From Paenochrobactrum pullorum (GTDB taxonomy: Bacteria; Pseudomonadota; Alphaproteobacteria; Rhizobiales; Rhizobiaceae), in contig NZ_JBHEEH010000001.1 of the NCBI RefSeq assembly GCF_041929845.1, forward strand, positions 62,001 to 126,000: DNA of 64,000 nucleotides, written 5' to 3'. This document shows, one piece after another, positions 1-8,764 of the stretch. A program made the position numbers and the translations under genes. The notes under the pieces were generated by a model. That model saw nothing but the letters and a program-made list of their open reading frames with translations, did no database searches and was not told the origin of the DNA. Position 1 is the stretch's first letter. Each line of letters starts with the position of its first letter.

Positions 1-129
1 CAGGGACTTCGGTTTAATCTGGCTACTCACAAGATGATCATAACCGTATTTTTCGCAACCAGAACCGCGCAGTGATTATGCTCCATTTGCCTTTTCCATC
101 TGACTGCCGCGTTAAAAGGGACTAATCCT

Positions 130-765
130 ATGATGTCCCTTATCAAGCGAATTTTGCGACGGTTTCGGCCCATATCAGTTATTCTTCTTTCCTGCATTGT
201 AGTTCTGACGGTTGGCTTTTTCGTCTTCAGCGAAAAAGTCGGCAATATGTTTCCGCCAGAAGATCTGAAACCCGCAGACGGAATCATCGTTTTGACCGGT
301 GGAAAAGCACGTCTTGATGTGGCAATCGAACTGTTGCAGGACAAAATGGGGCAAAGGCTGTTGATCAGTGGTGTACATCCGACCACCAATAAAAAAGCCT
401 TGCAACGCGTAACCATTGCCAATGAAAGATTGCTCGATTGCTGCATAGATCTCGACAGATCAGCACTCAATACCATTGGAAATGCCACAGAAAGTGCACA
501 ATGGATCCGCGCGCATAATTATAAGCGCGTGATTGTAGTGACCAATAATTACCACATGCCGCGCTCTATTTTGGAGCTTTCACGGCTTATGGATGATGTT
601 GAATTCATTCCTTATCCGGTGGTCAACAGCGATTTGCGCAATACCAACTGGGTGATACAAGGCGATATGATCCGCGTCCTCGTCACCGAATATATCAAAT
701 ATCTCGGCGCGCTTTTTCACCTGACCGAGCTCTCTTATTTTGGTGGCCCTGCACAAGACCCGTAA
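130..765 (+). CDS. YdcF/SanA/ElyC family (DUF218) membrane protein
   Basis: 211 aa. A basic start (KRILRRFR) is followed by one membrane segment at about residues 14-34, so the remainder is probably periplasmic. The DUF218 fold covers about residues 46-185 and shows VLTGGKAR, GNATESAQW and VVTNNYHMPR, the motif pattern of the YdcF/SanA/ElyC family. That family is linked to envelope and peptidoglycan homeostasis, but its reaction is not settled. An AAAAGGG stretch ten bases upstream supports this start, and a second Met follows directly. plsC lies 142 bases downstream on the same strand, giving an envelope-related pair. In Brucella relatives I recall this gene after ftsEX, but no ftsX end can be recognised in bases 1-129. 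Confidence 0.85.
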   Translation: MMSLIKRILRRFRPISVILLSCIVVLTVGFFVFSEKVGNMFPPEDLKPADGIIVLTGGKARLDVAIELLQDKMGQRLLISGVHPTTNKKALQRVTIANERLLDCCIDLDRSALNTIGNATESAQWIRAHNYKRVIVVTNNYHMPRSILELSRLMDDVEFIPYPVVNSDLRNTNWVIQGDMIRVLVTEYIKYLGALFHLTELSYFGGPAQDP

Positions 766-907
766 CAAACACAAGATTAAAACTGTCCTGCCTTATCTGC
801 ACAGATGCTATGAAAACATAAATCTGGCAATTTCCCGATAATGTCTGTAGGAGTTTTTGCTGTCCCGATATTTTGTCATCAGCACTCAGGAGACTGACTG
901 AATAATT

Positions 908-1708
908 ATGCTTACTGCGATCAGGTCACTTCTGTTTAATTTCTTTTTCTACCTGAGCATGATCATTCAAATGATCCTGTGGACACCGGTTTACTTTCTT
1001 ATGCCGCGTAAAAAAGCATGGTTCGTGCCCAAATTCTGGGCGCGCAGCAGTCTTTGGCTACAAAAGAAAATTGCCGGCACCGGCATCATCATTGAAGGCT
1101 TGGAAAACATTCCGGCAGGCGCTTACATCGTCGCACCCAAACATCAATCCTTTTGGGATGTGTTTGCATTTCTGCCGTATCTTGACGATCCGGTAATGAT
1201 CCTGAAGCGCGAGCTGATGCGTATTCCTGTTTTCGGCTGGTATGTCGCCAAGATGGAAATGATCCCTGTTGATCGCGGCTCCCGTGTCAAGGCGCTTAAA
1301 TCCATCACGACAGGAGCCGAAAAAGCCATTGCTGAAGGCCGTCAGGTGCTGATCTATCCGGAAGGCACACGCCGTGCACCGGGTGCAGAGCCGCAATATA
1401 AATATGGCGTTGCCCATCTTTATGCAGAGCTCAACCTGCCAGTGCTGCCGATTGCCCATAATGCTGGTCTCTATTGGCCGCGCCGCTCGATTTTCCGCTA
1501 TCCCGGTGCCATTCGCGCCCGAGTGTTGCCGGTTATTCCCGCAGGTCTTGATAAACATGAATTTCTGGAGCGCTTGACCCGCGATACAGAGACTGCTTGC
1601 GATGAATTGCTGATTGCAGCCGCACAAGAAAAGAACCCGCCGCCCATGCCGCCGACAGCCGTTACACGGCTGAAAGAACTCGGCTTTCCGGTCAAGTCAA
1701 ATCATTAA
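908..1708 (+). CDS. plsC: 1-acyl-sn-glycerol-3-phosphate acyltransferase
   Basis: 266 aa. Transfers an acyl chain to lysophosphatidic acid to give phosphatidic acid, the second acylation in phospholipid synthesis at the inner membrane. The catalytic HX4D motif is H79-D84 (HQSFWD) and the substrate-binding PEGTR is at residues 151-155. The first 30 residues are hydrophobic and probably anchor the protein. CAGGAG lies about 15 bases before the ATG, a rather long spacing, so the exact start is only moderately certain. The C-terminal tail after residue 235 is basic and proline-rich. Nothing unusual for the family; the length is typical. Confidence 0.93.
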   Translation: MLTAIRSLLFNFFFYLSMIIQMILWTPVYFLMPRKKAWFVPKFWARSSLWLQKKIAGTGIIIEGLENIPAGAYIVAPKHQSFWDVFAFLPYLDDPVMILKRELMRIPVFGWYVAKMEMIPVDRGSRVKALKSITTGAEKAIAEGRQVLIYPEGTRRAPGAEPQYKYGVAHLYAELNLPVLPIAHNAGLYWPRRSIFRYPGAIRARVLPVIPAGLDKHEFLERLTRDTETACDELLIAAAQEKNPPPMPPTAVTRLKELGFPVKSNH

Positions 1709-1851
1709 TCCTCCCAACCCATAACATTCATCAGATAGCGGCTCATATGCCATCAAGCACATAATGACAATTCGCCGCTTTTTTCATTATTCGTTTTTGT
1801 TGCGCGAAGCCATGAAACCCGATATCAGAACGCCAAACGAAAGGATACGTC

Positions 1852-2382
1852 ATGAATATTGATGCCATTTCCATCGGCTCCAATCCTCCCGAAGACGTCA
1901 ACGTCATCATTGAAGTTCCGGTCGGCGGACATCCCATTAAATATGAGATGGACAAAGATGCAGGTGCACTGATCGTTGACCGCTTCCTCTATACGCCGAT
2001 GACCTATCCGGGTAACTACGGCTTTGTTCCGCACACATTGTCAGATGACGGCGATCCGATCGACGTTTTGATCTGCAATACCCGTCCGCTGATTCCTGGC
2101 TGCGTGATCAATGTTCGCCCGATCGGCGTTCTGGTCATGGAAGACAATGCCGGCAAGGACGAAAAAATCATTGCTGTGCCATCACCGCACCTGACCCGTC
2201 GTTATGAAAAAATTCATGACTACTCAGACCTGCCGGAAATCACCTTGCAGCAGATTTCACATTTCTTCGAACATTACAAAGATCTCGAACCTGGCAAATG
2301 GGTCAAGATCGGCGAATGGGGCGATGAAGATTACGCACGCAAGCTGATTGTTGAAGCGATTGAACGCGCTAAAGGCGCTTAA
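1852..2382 (+). CDS. ppa: Inorganic pyrophosphatase
   Basis: 176 aa, a typical soluble family I bacterial enzyme. It hydrolyses pyrophosphate to phosphate in the cytoplasm and so pulls nucleotide-polymerising and activating reactions forward. The signature DGDPID (residues 66-71) carries metal-binding aspartates, and the N-terminal part has the expected EVPVGG and KYEMDKDAG strings. AAAGGA lies just upstream of the ATG. The gene stands alone and is followed by a strong bidirectional terminator, so it is probably monocistronic. Confidence 0.97.
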   Translation: MNIDAISIGSNPPEDVNVIIEVPVGGHPIKYEMDKDAGALIVDRFLYTPMTYPGNYGFVPHTLSDDGDPIDVLICNTRPLIPGCVINVRPIGVLVMEDNAGKDEKIIAVPSPHLTRRYEKIHDYSDLPEITLQQISHFFEHYKDLEPGKWVKIGEWGDEDYARKLIVEAIERAKGA

Positions 2383-2410
2383 AATTTCGCAAATGATTTG
2401 AAAAAATAAA

Positions 2411-2440
2411 AAACTGCCGATTTTCGCCGGCAGTTTTTTT
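2411..2440. terminator. Intrinsic terminator, bidirectional
   Basis: CTGCCG (2414-2419) pairs with CGGCAG (2428-2433) around an eight-base loop. An A-run lies on one side and a seven-base T-run on the other. It ends ppa on the plus strand and, read the other way, the yggT/DUF167 pair, which stops at 2452. Confidence 0.85.
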
Positions 2441-2451
2441 ATGCGTTCATT

Positions 2452-2790
2452 TTAACTGAACTGATCAAGGCGCTTTGCGAGTATTTCCGGATCACCACTG
2501 ATGAAAATCTGTTTAATCCTTGAGGTCGCACCCGCATCGACCGAAACAGTGCTTGCCGGTACTTGCAAGCTTTTTGCCAGCAGCTTTTCCAGCGCTTTAT
2601 TGGCAAGCCCTTTTTCCGGCACTGCCCGCACCCTTGCACTTAAATAACAACGTTCGTCAGCGCTTGTAATAACGGTTTCAACCGCATCTTTAGAAGCTTT
2701 GGGCGTAAGACGCACAAAAAGCGTCACGCCCTCTTTTTCAAGCCGGTAAAAACTTATGCTCACAGCACCATCGGCAGCAGTGTTGTCCAC
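2452..2790 (-). CDS. DUF167 (YggU) family protein
   Basis: 112 aa as drawn. A small cytoplasmic alpha/beta protein of the DUF167/YggU family, of unknown function. Recognisable strings are VRLTPKASKDAV and KGLANKALEKLLAK, matching the conserved LTPKAS and ANxALxxxLA family pattern. The gene overlaps the end of yggT by 31 bases with this start. A GTG at 2763 overlaps the yggT stop as GTGA and would give a coupled start and a protein nine residues shorter, ten if the start codon is counted. The yggT-DUF167 neighbourhood is common in proteobacteria. Confidence 0.85.
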   Translation of the reverse strand: MDNTAADGAVSISFYRLEKEGVTLFVRLTPKASKDAVETVITSADERCYLSARVRAVPEKGLANKALEKLLAKSLQVPASTVSVDAGATSRIKQIFISGDPEILAKRLDQFS

Positions 2791-3050
2791 ATAAAGCGAC
2801 GGATGAAGAAAATGATGAAAAGCAGAATAACCGGCGAAATATCAATGCCGCTCAGTTGCGGCAAAATATTGCGGATCGGGCGTAATACCGGCTCGGTCAC
2901 TTTAAACAAAAACTCACCAATTGAGGCGACAAAACGATTGCTCGAATTGATCACATTGAAAGCATAGAGCCACGAAAAAACCGCACTGGCGATAATAATC
3001 CATGTATAAAGATTGAGCGCCATATCGATTGTTTCAAATAATGCGATCAT
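2760..3050 (-). CDS. YggT family integral membrane protein
   Basis: 96 aa from the ATG at 3050, chosen because CAGGAG lies seven bases upstream; an in-frame start at 3134 adds an uncharacteristic polar extension. Two hydrophobic segments (about residues 10-32 and 70-92) flank the family motif VTEPVLRPIRNILP at about 51-64, as in YggT/Ycf19 proteins. Function is not established; relatives have been linked to osmotic stress, membrane organisation and, in plastids, nucleoid distribution. It forms an operon with the downstream overlapping DUF167 gene. Confidence 0.9.
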   Translation of the reverse strand: MIALFETIDMALNLYTWIIIASAVFSWLYAFNVINSSNRFVASIGEFLFKVTEPVLRPIRNILPQLSGIDISPVILLFIIFFIRRFMWTTLLPMVL

Positions 3051-3180
3051 GCGTATCTCCTGAAAGAGGTATGACTTGAAGTCAAAGACATTTTTAAAAG
3101 CGCCATCAGATAATGATCGCTCTGATTTTGTCATTATTTAGCTGCTGCTTGATGGCAGAACAAGGGCTAAACCTGCAAAT

Positions 3181-3711
3181 TCACTGTGTCAGCCGCGCCT
3201 GCACATGTTGCCAGATCATTTCCAATCCTTCATCTGCAACGCCTATCTGTTCTAAATGCTGCAATGTGGCTTTGACATATTCGTGGTTTGGCCCCGCATT
3301 GCCTGAAGCCGATGCCACAATATCGGCGGCAAGTTCAACCGCCATCGGATGAGCATATTGCACATGATTACAATCTGCCACATAGACAATTGCCTCAGCA
3401 TTTTCGCCGTTAACCAGCTCAATTGCCTGTAACTTTTCAAGATAAACATTGTTGACCTGCTCGCGCTCGCGCAAATAGTCCACAACCTGCTGGCTTGCAT
3501 CTTCTGCGATTTTAAAAGCCATGCCATCACAAAACCCACCTTCATCCAAGCCCAGCACCAGACCGGGCTTTTCAGCTGTTCCACGGTAAACATGCGAATA
3601 AATGCAAAGACTGCGATGAAATCCGTGCAAACGTGCCCGTTTGCTTTCCACAAAATCAAATCCCGGCCGCCACATCAGCGAGCCATATCCAAATACCCAA
3701 AAATCTTTCAT
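3181..3711 (-). CDS. chaC: Gamma-glutamylcyclotransferase, ChaC type
   Basis: 176 aa. ChaC enzymes cleave glutathione to 5-oxoproline and Cys-Gly in the cytoplasm. The protein begins with the substrate-loop motif VFGYGSLMW (residues 6-14) and carries the conserved YRGT and LREREQ region, whose Glu (about residue 101) fits the catalytic acid. Length matches bacterial ChaC. It is transcribed away from the following plus-strand gene and probably has its own promoter in the short 3712-3836 gap. Confidence 0.92.
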   Translation of the reverse strand: MKDFWVFGYGSLMWRPGFDFVESKRARLHGFHRSLCIYSHVYRGTAEKPGLVLGLDEGGFCDGMAFKIAEDASQQVVDYLREREQVNNVYLEKLQAIELVNGENAEAIVYVADCNHVQYAHPMAVELAADIVASASGNAGPNHEYVKATLQHLEQIGVADEGLEMIWQHVQARLTQ

Positions 3712-3836
3712 AGTATTTTATCAATCATTAGGCTGGTCTCATTGCGAAGCGCTGTTATGTTACGCTACAAACATCCGTCAGATATGTTTGCAAATCAATC
3801 TGTAACTTCAGCGATTGAGCACAAGGCCGTTTTATA

Positions 3837-4865
3837 ATGTCAGTGATACCCCCTGCGACACCACCTGCCGGTCCCTCGGGCAAAAAGTTGAAGCTGTTCT
3901 ATATCCTGCTCGCAATTGTCGCTGCCCTTTATACAATTGGCTGGTTTTATCTGGCTAATAAGGTTGAAACACGCGCAGCCCACGACCTTAAAGCCCTCAC
4001 CCAAAAAGGCATCAATGTTCAATGTGAAAACCTGAAAACCAGCGGTTTTCCGCTGAAGCTGGATGTGGTATGCGAAAGCATTTCCTGGCAACAAAAATCC
4101 GAGGCCATCAGTTTTTCAGCTGGTCACTTTAGTTCCGGTTCTGCGATTTATGCGCCGCTGTCTCTCAACAACCAGTTGACCGGCCCTGCCTTCATCACTT
4201 TTCCGGGTCTTCAGCCACTGGAAATCAATTGGAGTAGCTTTTCTTCCAATGCACGGCTCGCGCAGCCCTTCCCGACAAAGATTTCAGTGAAAAGTTTTGA
4301 TTTGGAAGTTGGACTGCGAACCGAACCAACCGCCAGCGAGCTTTTATCCAAATTGGAAGAACTGGAAATCAAACTTTCCAATGTGGACAATAATTTTAAT
4401 CTTGATAGCCGTTTCGCCGGACTGGAATTTGCGCCGCAACTGACCAACCGCAATAAAATGCCGGCTATCGACGGCCTGCTTAACATCACATTATTCAATG
4501 CAAAAAATCTGATTGATAACCGTAATCAACCACTCACCGAAAGTCTGCGCGGCCAGTCGGGTGAAATTAAGCAAGTGCTAATTTCGCTCTCCAATGGTGC
4601 AATTATTTCGCTCAGCGGCCCCTTCTCGATTGATTATGATGGCGAGATCAACGGCCATATTAAAATTGCGCTGACCAACCCGCCAGCCCTTGCACAAGCC
4701 GCTCAAGCACTCTTCCCACAGGAAAGCAACAATATCACAACGCTGCTTTTTGCAATTTCTGCCATGCCGAAAGATGAAAACGGTAATCCGACGCTGGATG
4801 TCACCATCAAAGACGGTAAAGCCAATGCAGGCTTTATCCCGCTTGGTCGTCTGCCACCCCTGTGA
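3837..4865 (+). CDS. DUF2125 domain-containing membrane-anchored protein
   Basis: 342 aa. A short Pro-rich cytoplasmic start is followed by one membrane segment at about residues 19-40 (LFYILLAIVAALYTIGW). The long remainder is beta-rich with many small polar residues and presumably lies in the periplasm. The sequence fits DUF2125, a family largely confined to alphaproteobacteria, with the typical VQCENLKTSGFPLKLDV stretch after the anchor. No function is established. It looks loosely like the AsmA/DUF748 type of envelope protein, which is inference only. A terminator follows immediately. Confidence 0.8.
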   Translation: MSVIPPATPPAGPSGKKLKLFYILLAIVAALYTIGWFYLANKVETRAAHDLKALTQKGINVQCENLKTSGFPLKLDVVCESISWQQKSEAISFSAGHFSSGSAIYAPLSLNNQLTGPAFITFPGLQPLEINWSSFSSNARLAQPFPTKISVKSFDLEVGLRTEPTASELLSKLEELEIKLSNVDNNFNLDSRFAGLEFAPQLTNRNKMPAIDGLLNITLFNAKNLIDNRNQPLTESLRGQSGEIKQVLISLSNGAIISLSGPFSIDYDGEINGHIKIALTNPPALAQAAQALFPQESNNITTLLFAISAMPKDENGNPTLDVTIKDGKANAGFIPLGRLPPL

Positions 4866-4883
4866 TCATTTTCAAGCAAAATA

Positions 4884-4920
4884 AAAAAGCCGCCTCTTTC
4901 ATCAAAGAGGCGGCTTTTTT
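4884..4920. terminator. Intrinsic terminator, bidirectional
   Basis: An 11-bp perfect stem (GCCGCCTCTTT at 4889-4899, AAAGAGGCGGC at 4904-4914) with a four-base loop, A-run before and T-run after. It separates the convergent DUF2125 gene and tyrC. Confidence 0.92.
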
Positions 4921-4937
4921 TAATTAAAATACAGCAA

Positions 4938-5888
4938 TCAGTTTTTTGCCTGTTCTTTAGCAGGCTCTTTCACAGCCGCCTGGCGGCCAAAGTCCGGCGC
5001 ATCCACTTCTTGTCCGGCATCAATAATACCGCGGCGCACATCGCGCGTACGACTGAAGAGATCGTAAAGCGCATCACCATCACCCCAGCGGATCGAGCGT
5101 TGCAACGAAGCCAAATCTTCCGAAAAACGACCAAGCATTTCCAGAATAGCGTCTTTATTATGCAGGCACACATCGCGCCACATGGTCGGGTCGGAAGCTG
5201 CTAAGCGGGTAAAGTCACGAAAACCCGATGCGGAATATTTAATCACTTCCGACTTGGTCACGCGCTCCAGATCGTTGGCCGTACCGACAATATTATAAGC
5301 AATTAAATGTGGCAGATGTGAAACAATCGCCAGCACCAGATCATGATGCTGCGGCTCCATATGATCAAGGCGCGAACCGCAGGCTTCCCAGAAGGCCGAT
5401 AGCTTGTCGAGTGCTGCTTTATCCGTATCCGGCAGTGGTGTCAGAATGCACCAGCGATTGATAAAGAGATCGGCAAAACCGGCATCAGGACCGGAATATT
5501 CCGTTCCGGCAATCGGATGTCCCGGAATGAAATGCACGGTATCGGGCAGTTCCGGTTGCATCTGCTCAATCACAGAAGCCTTGGTGGAGCCCACATCCGT
5601 GACAATGGCTCCCGATTTAAGCGAGCCGGCAATCTGGCGTGCAACCGCACCGGAAGAGCCTACCGGCACAGAGATGATCACCAAATCGGCATCGCGCACA
5701 GCTTCGGCGCTATCTGTCGTGTAGGCATGCCCCAGTTGCAACTCTTCTGCGCGTTTGAGCGTTTCCGCGCTGCGGCTAGCGATGGTTACATGGTTGGCCA
5801 AGCCCTCGCGCTGAATAACCCGCGCCAAGGAAGACCCGATCAGGCCAATGCCGATAAGTGTGATTTTGTTAAATTGTGGTTCAGACAT
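4938..5888 (-). CDS. tyrC: Prephenate/cyclohexadienyl dehydrogenase
   Basis: 316 aa. Oxidatively decarboxylates prephenate and/or arogenate in tyrosine synthesis. The N-terminal Rossmann motif GIGLIGSSLARVI is at residues 13-25. The IPGHPIAGTEYSG region and the helical C-terminal dimerisation domain match the TyrA/TyrC family without a fused chorismate mutase. The last 20 residues (KEPAKEQAKN) are a polar tail. Its ATG begins one base after the hisC stop, so the two genes are co-transcribed and probably translationally coupled. Which substrate it prefers cannot be told from sequence. Confidence 0.92.
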   Translation of the reverse strand: MSEPQFNKITLIGIGLIGSSLARVIQREGLANHVTIASRSAETLKRAEELQLGHAYTTDSAEAVRDADLVIISVPVGSSGAVARQIAGSLKSGAIVTDVGSTKASVIEQMQPELPDTVHFIPGHPIAGTEYSGPDAGFADLFINRWCILTPLPDTDKAALDKLSAFWEACGSRLDHMEPQHHDLVLAIVSHLPHLIAYNIVGTANDLERVTKSEVIKYSASGFRDFTRLAASDPTMWRDVCLHNKDAILEMLGRFSEDLASLQRSIRWGDGDALYDLFSRTRDVRRGIIDAGQEVDAPDFGRQAAVKEPAKEQAKN

Positions 5889-5889
5889 T

Positions 5890-7002
5890 TTACTGCTTCA
5901 TAAAGTCGTTGAGTGCCGCGATTACGCCGCGATTGGCTTCTTCCGGGCCGATAGTCAGGCGCAACGCATTAGGGAACCCGTATCCCCCAACACGGCGCAA
6001 AATATAGCCATAGGAAGAGAGCCACTCATCTGCCTTCACAGCCGATTTGGCTGCATTATCAGGAAAATGGATCAGTAGAAAATTCGTAACAGACGGTGTG
6101 ACCTTCAAACCCATTTTGGTCAATTCTTCGGTCAGCCATTCAGCCCATTTACTGTTATAAGCAATTGAGGTTTCTACGTGGTTTCGGTCGCGGATTGCTG
6201 CCGCACCTGCCGCCAATGCAGCCGAATTCATGTTGAAAGGTCCGCGAATACGGTTCATCGCATCAATCATGTGTGCAGGCGCATAAGCCCAGCCCACACG
6301 CAGCGCTGAAAGGCCGTGAATTTTGGAGAAAGTGCGGGTCATCACCACATTTTCATTGGCAGAAACCAGCTCCACGCCAGCCTCATAATCATTGCGGCGC
6401 ACATATTCCGAATAAGCGGCATCGAGCACCAAGATAATATTTTTCGGCAAACCGGCATGCAGGCGCTTGACCTCTTCAAACGGCAGATAAGTGCCGGTCG
6501 GATTAGCCGGATTGGCAATGAAAACAATTTTAGTGCGTGGTGTCACGGCTGCCAAAATGGCATCAACATCAACACGCAAATCTTTTTCCTGCACGGTGAT
6601 AGGTGTGGCACCTGCCGCCTTGCTCTGGATTTCATAAATTGCAAAACCATGCTGCGTGATGATGGTTTCATCGCCAACTGATAAATAAACATGGCAGATC
6701 AGCCCGAGCAATTCATCCGAACCATTCCCGCAAATGATATTATCCGGATTCAAGCCGTGGGTCTGGGCAATAGCCTGACGCAGCTCAGTCGCCTGACCAT
6801 CAGGATAAATCGCCAGCCGTTCTGCGGCGTGTCGATAGGCTTCCAGCGCATGCGGGCTCGGCCCTAACGGCGTTTCATTGGCAGAGAGCTTATAGACCTT
6901 GGCAACACCTTCAACAGTTTCCTTACCCGGTACATAGGCAGCAATATCCATGACACCAGCTTTAGGAGTAGGGCGATTGAGGTTTTGATCGTTGGTCATC
7001 AT
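5890..7002 (-). CDS. hisC: Histidinol-phosphate/aromatic aminotransferase
   Basis: 370 aa, a fold-type I PLP enzyme of the HisC family. It converts imidazole-acetol phosphate to histidinol phosphate; HisC proteins placed next to tyrC often also transaminate aromatic keto acids. The PLP lysine sits in TRTFSKIHGLSALRVGW, and NPANPTGT is the cofactor-binding loop. Two Met codons open the frame behind GGAAC. The tight linkage to tyrC supports a role in tyrosine and phenylalanine supply. Other histidine genes are not in this window. Confidence 0.92.
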   Translation of the reverse strand: MMTNDQNLNRPTPKAGVMDIAAYVPGKETVEGVAKVYKLSANETPLGPSPHALEAYRHAAERLAIYPDGQATELRQAIAQTHGLNPDNIICGNGSDELLGLICHVYLSVGDETIITQHGFAIYEIQSKAAGATPITVQEKDLRVDVDAILAAVTPRTKIVFIANPANPTGTYLPFEEVKRLHAGLPKNIILVLDAAYSEYVRRNDYEAGVELVSANENVVMTRTFSKIHGLSALRVGWAYAPAHMIDAMNRIRGPFNMNSAALAAGAAAIRDRNHVETSIAYNSKWAEWLTEELTKMGLKVTPSVTNFLLIHFPDNAAKSAVKADEWLSSYGYILRRVGGYGFPNALRLTIGPEEANRGVIAALNDFMKQ

Positions 7003-7190
7003 TCTGTTCCGTCAAATGAAACTACAGTGATTAAGGAAAATCTTTATGCTCAGTCTCAATGCATAACAAATGCATCATAGCGGCATAAACTGCCACTCCG
7101 GACAAGTCGAGCAAAACCTTAAAGCAAACGACAGATCAGCGCCGAAAATGATATTTTTATCGCATCCGGTAAGGTTTCATGAAGAAAACT

Positions 7191-7652
7191 TCAGTCTTGT
7201 TCAGTAAAATGATGGGAGATTTTTTCAATATCCCCCACCATCTTGTTCAAATCTTCGCTTATGCGCTGATAGAGATTGGCAGCAAGTTCAGGATATTCTT
7301 CCAAAATGCGGCGAAAAACCGTACGGCTGAGGCGGATGACCTCCGTCTCCTCTTCAGCCAAAGCGCCGGTCAAACGATCTGATTGTGCAATCAATGCCAT
7401 TTCACCGATGATCGATCCGGAATGAACGGAACGCACCGGAACGCGCTCATTTTGCAAGCGATGAAACAAAACTATATGGCCTGATACGACGATATAGGCG
7501 CAATCCGCGCTTTGCCCTTCATGAAACAATTCACGCCCGGCGCGCAGAACCAAACGCTCTGCGCCAAAGGCAAGTAAGCGCAACTGCTCACCGTTGAAGG
7601 TTTCAAACAGCCCTACTTTGCTTAAAATGCGGATATCATCATCAAGTGCCAT
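7191..7652 (-). CDS. Cyclic nucleotide-binding domain protein
   Basis: 153 aa. Nearly the whole protein is one CRP-type cyclic nucleotide-binding beta barrel: residues 3-120 with GRELFHEGQSADCAYIVVSGHIVLF and the phosphate-cassette-like GSIIGEMALIAQSDRLTGALAEEETEV. There is no helix-turn-helix and no kinase or channel domain; a helical tail ends the protein. It presumably senses a cyclic nucleotide and acts on a partner protein, but ligand and partner are unknown. It lies 34 bases downstream of cenR on the same strand, so the two are likely co-transcribed. Confidence 0.85.
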   Translation of the reverse strand: MALDDDIRILSKVGLFETFNGEQLRLLAFGAERLVLRAGRELFHEGQSADCAYIVVSGHIVLFHRLQNERVPVRSVHSGSIIGEMALIAQSDRLTGALAEEETEVIRLSRTVFRRILEEYPELAANLYQRISEDLNKMVGDIEKISHHFTEQD

Positions 7653-7686
7653 ATAGGTCTTTTACACTTTCGGGTGACTTATTCCA

Positions 7687-8370
7687 TCATGGCACAAGTT
7701 TATATCCCCCGCTTTCTGTCACAAGCAATGAGACATTGGCAGGATCCTTCTCGATTTTCTGACGAAGACGGTAAACATGGGTTTCCAGCGTGTGTGTTGT
7801 CACACCGGAATTATACCCCCAAACCTCTTCCAGAAGCTCGTCACGCCCGACCACCTGTGTGCCGGAGCGGTAAAGATATTTGATGATCGCCGCTTCTTTT
7901 TCGGTCAGGCGAATTTTCGCGCCTTTCTCGTCGAGAAGCAGTTTTTGACCCGGTTTGAATGTATAAGGCCCGACCACAAAAGTCGCATCTTCACTTTGCT
8001 CATATTGGCGCAACTGCGCACGGATGCGAGCCAGAAGAACCGCAAAGCGGAAAGGCTTGGTGACATAATCATTGGCCCCCGATTCCAGCCCCAAAATTGT
8101 ATCTGCTTCGGTGTCATGGCCGGTCAGCATAATCACAGGGGCTTTAAAGCCGCCAAACCGCAATTGCTTGACCGCTTCACGACCGTCCATGTCCGGCAAG
8201 CCGACATCCATAATCAGCAGATCGATAATATTGCTCTTGATCACTTCCATGGCTTCGGCGGCCGTCGCTTCCTGCCGGATTTGAAACTCTTTGGCGAGCT
8301 CCAATTGCTCAACCAGAATGGCGCGCAGATCTTCATCATCATCAACAATGAGAATAGTGCGGTTCGTCAT
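7687..8370 (-). CDS. cenR: OmpR-family response regulator CenR (OtpR)
   Basis: 227 aa. The receiver domain (1-120) has the acidic pocket D10-D12, phosphoacceptor D55 (LLIMDVGLPD), Thr in MLTGHD and Lys in VTKPF. The C-terminal winged helix (about 130-227) ends in SGGYKLVP. Sequence and neighbourhood match the alphaproteobacterial cell-envelope regulator CenR, named OtpR in Brucella, where it has been tied to stress and beta-lactam tolerance. The partner kinase is not in the window, which is usual for orphan cenR. AGAGGACAGG precedes the ATG. A perfect 14-base palindrome lies 85 bases upstream and could be an operator. Confidence 0.88.
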   Translation of the reverse strand: MTNRTILIVDDDEDLRAILVEQLELAKEFQIRQEATAAEAMEVIKSNIIDLLIMDVGLPDMDGREAVKQLRFGGFKAPVIMLTGHDTEADTILGLESGANDYVTKPFRFAVLLARIRAQLRQYEQSEDATFVVGPYTFKPGQKLLLDEKGAKIRLTEKEAAIIKYLYRSGTQVVGRDELLEEVWGYNSGVTTHTLETHVYRLRQKIEKDPANVSLLVTESGGYKLVP

Positions 8371-8764
8371 ACCTGTCCTCTTTCTTCAGCCGGATAGCCA
8401 TTAATGCGTCAGCTGTATTCCACCGGAACAATTACACATAGACTGCGCAACCTTGAACCGGCCGGTTCGCTGACTGAATATGGCATTGATTAGCTTCAAG
8501 TTGAAGACGTGAAAATAAAAAACCATGTTACATCCAAAATCAGCAATGCGCCAAACTGAAAAACAATGACTAACAATGTGCTGTTGTAGCAGCATTTTTA
8601 CATTAAGTTATAATCTATTAGAATTATTGTTATGATTCCATTATGATAATATCTATCTGATGAAATCACCCGCACGTCTTGTGCGTATAAGATCTGCTGA
8701 TCTGCCTGGGATCAGATCAGTTTCTTCATTGAAAAAGCGCTTGCAGACAGGGGAAATCAGGACC
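8371..8764. other. Divergent intergenic region, cenR / LicD-like gene
   Basis: About 390 AT-rich bases with no credible gene. Visible features are the palindrome GAACCGGCCGGTTC at 8455-8468 near cenR, a TATAAT at 8609-8614 with a TTGTAG 19 bases upstream of it, and two small hairpins (CGCAC/GTGCG at 8671-8685; CTGATC/GATCAG at 8697-8715) that would lie in the leader of the plus-strand LicD-like gene. Minus-strand frames here look like chance. Confidence 0.6.
8455..8468. promoter_or_regulatory. Perfect palindrome upstream of cenR
   Basis: GAACCGGCCGGTTC is a 14-base uninterrupted palindrome 85 bases upstream of the cenR start. A symmetric site of this length fits a dimeric regulator, perhaps autoregulation. 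No specific protein can be named. Confidence 0.4.

Noticed and set aside
1..129. Possible 3' end of an upstream gene such as ftsX
   Set aside because: Short tails in each frame end early and none shows a recognisable FtsX sequence.
8401..8595. 64-codon minus-strand frame upstream of cenR
   Set aside because: It has no ribosome site and no motif, and sits in AT-rich regulatory DNA.
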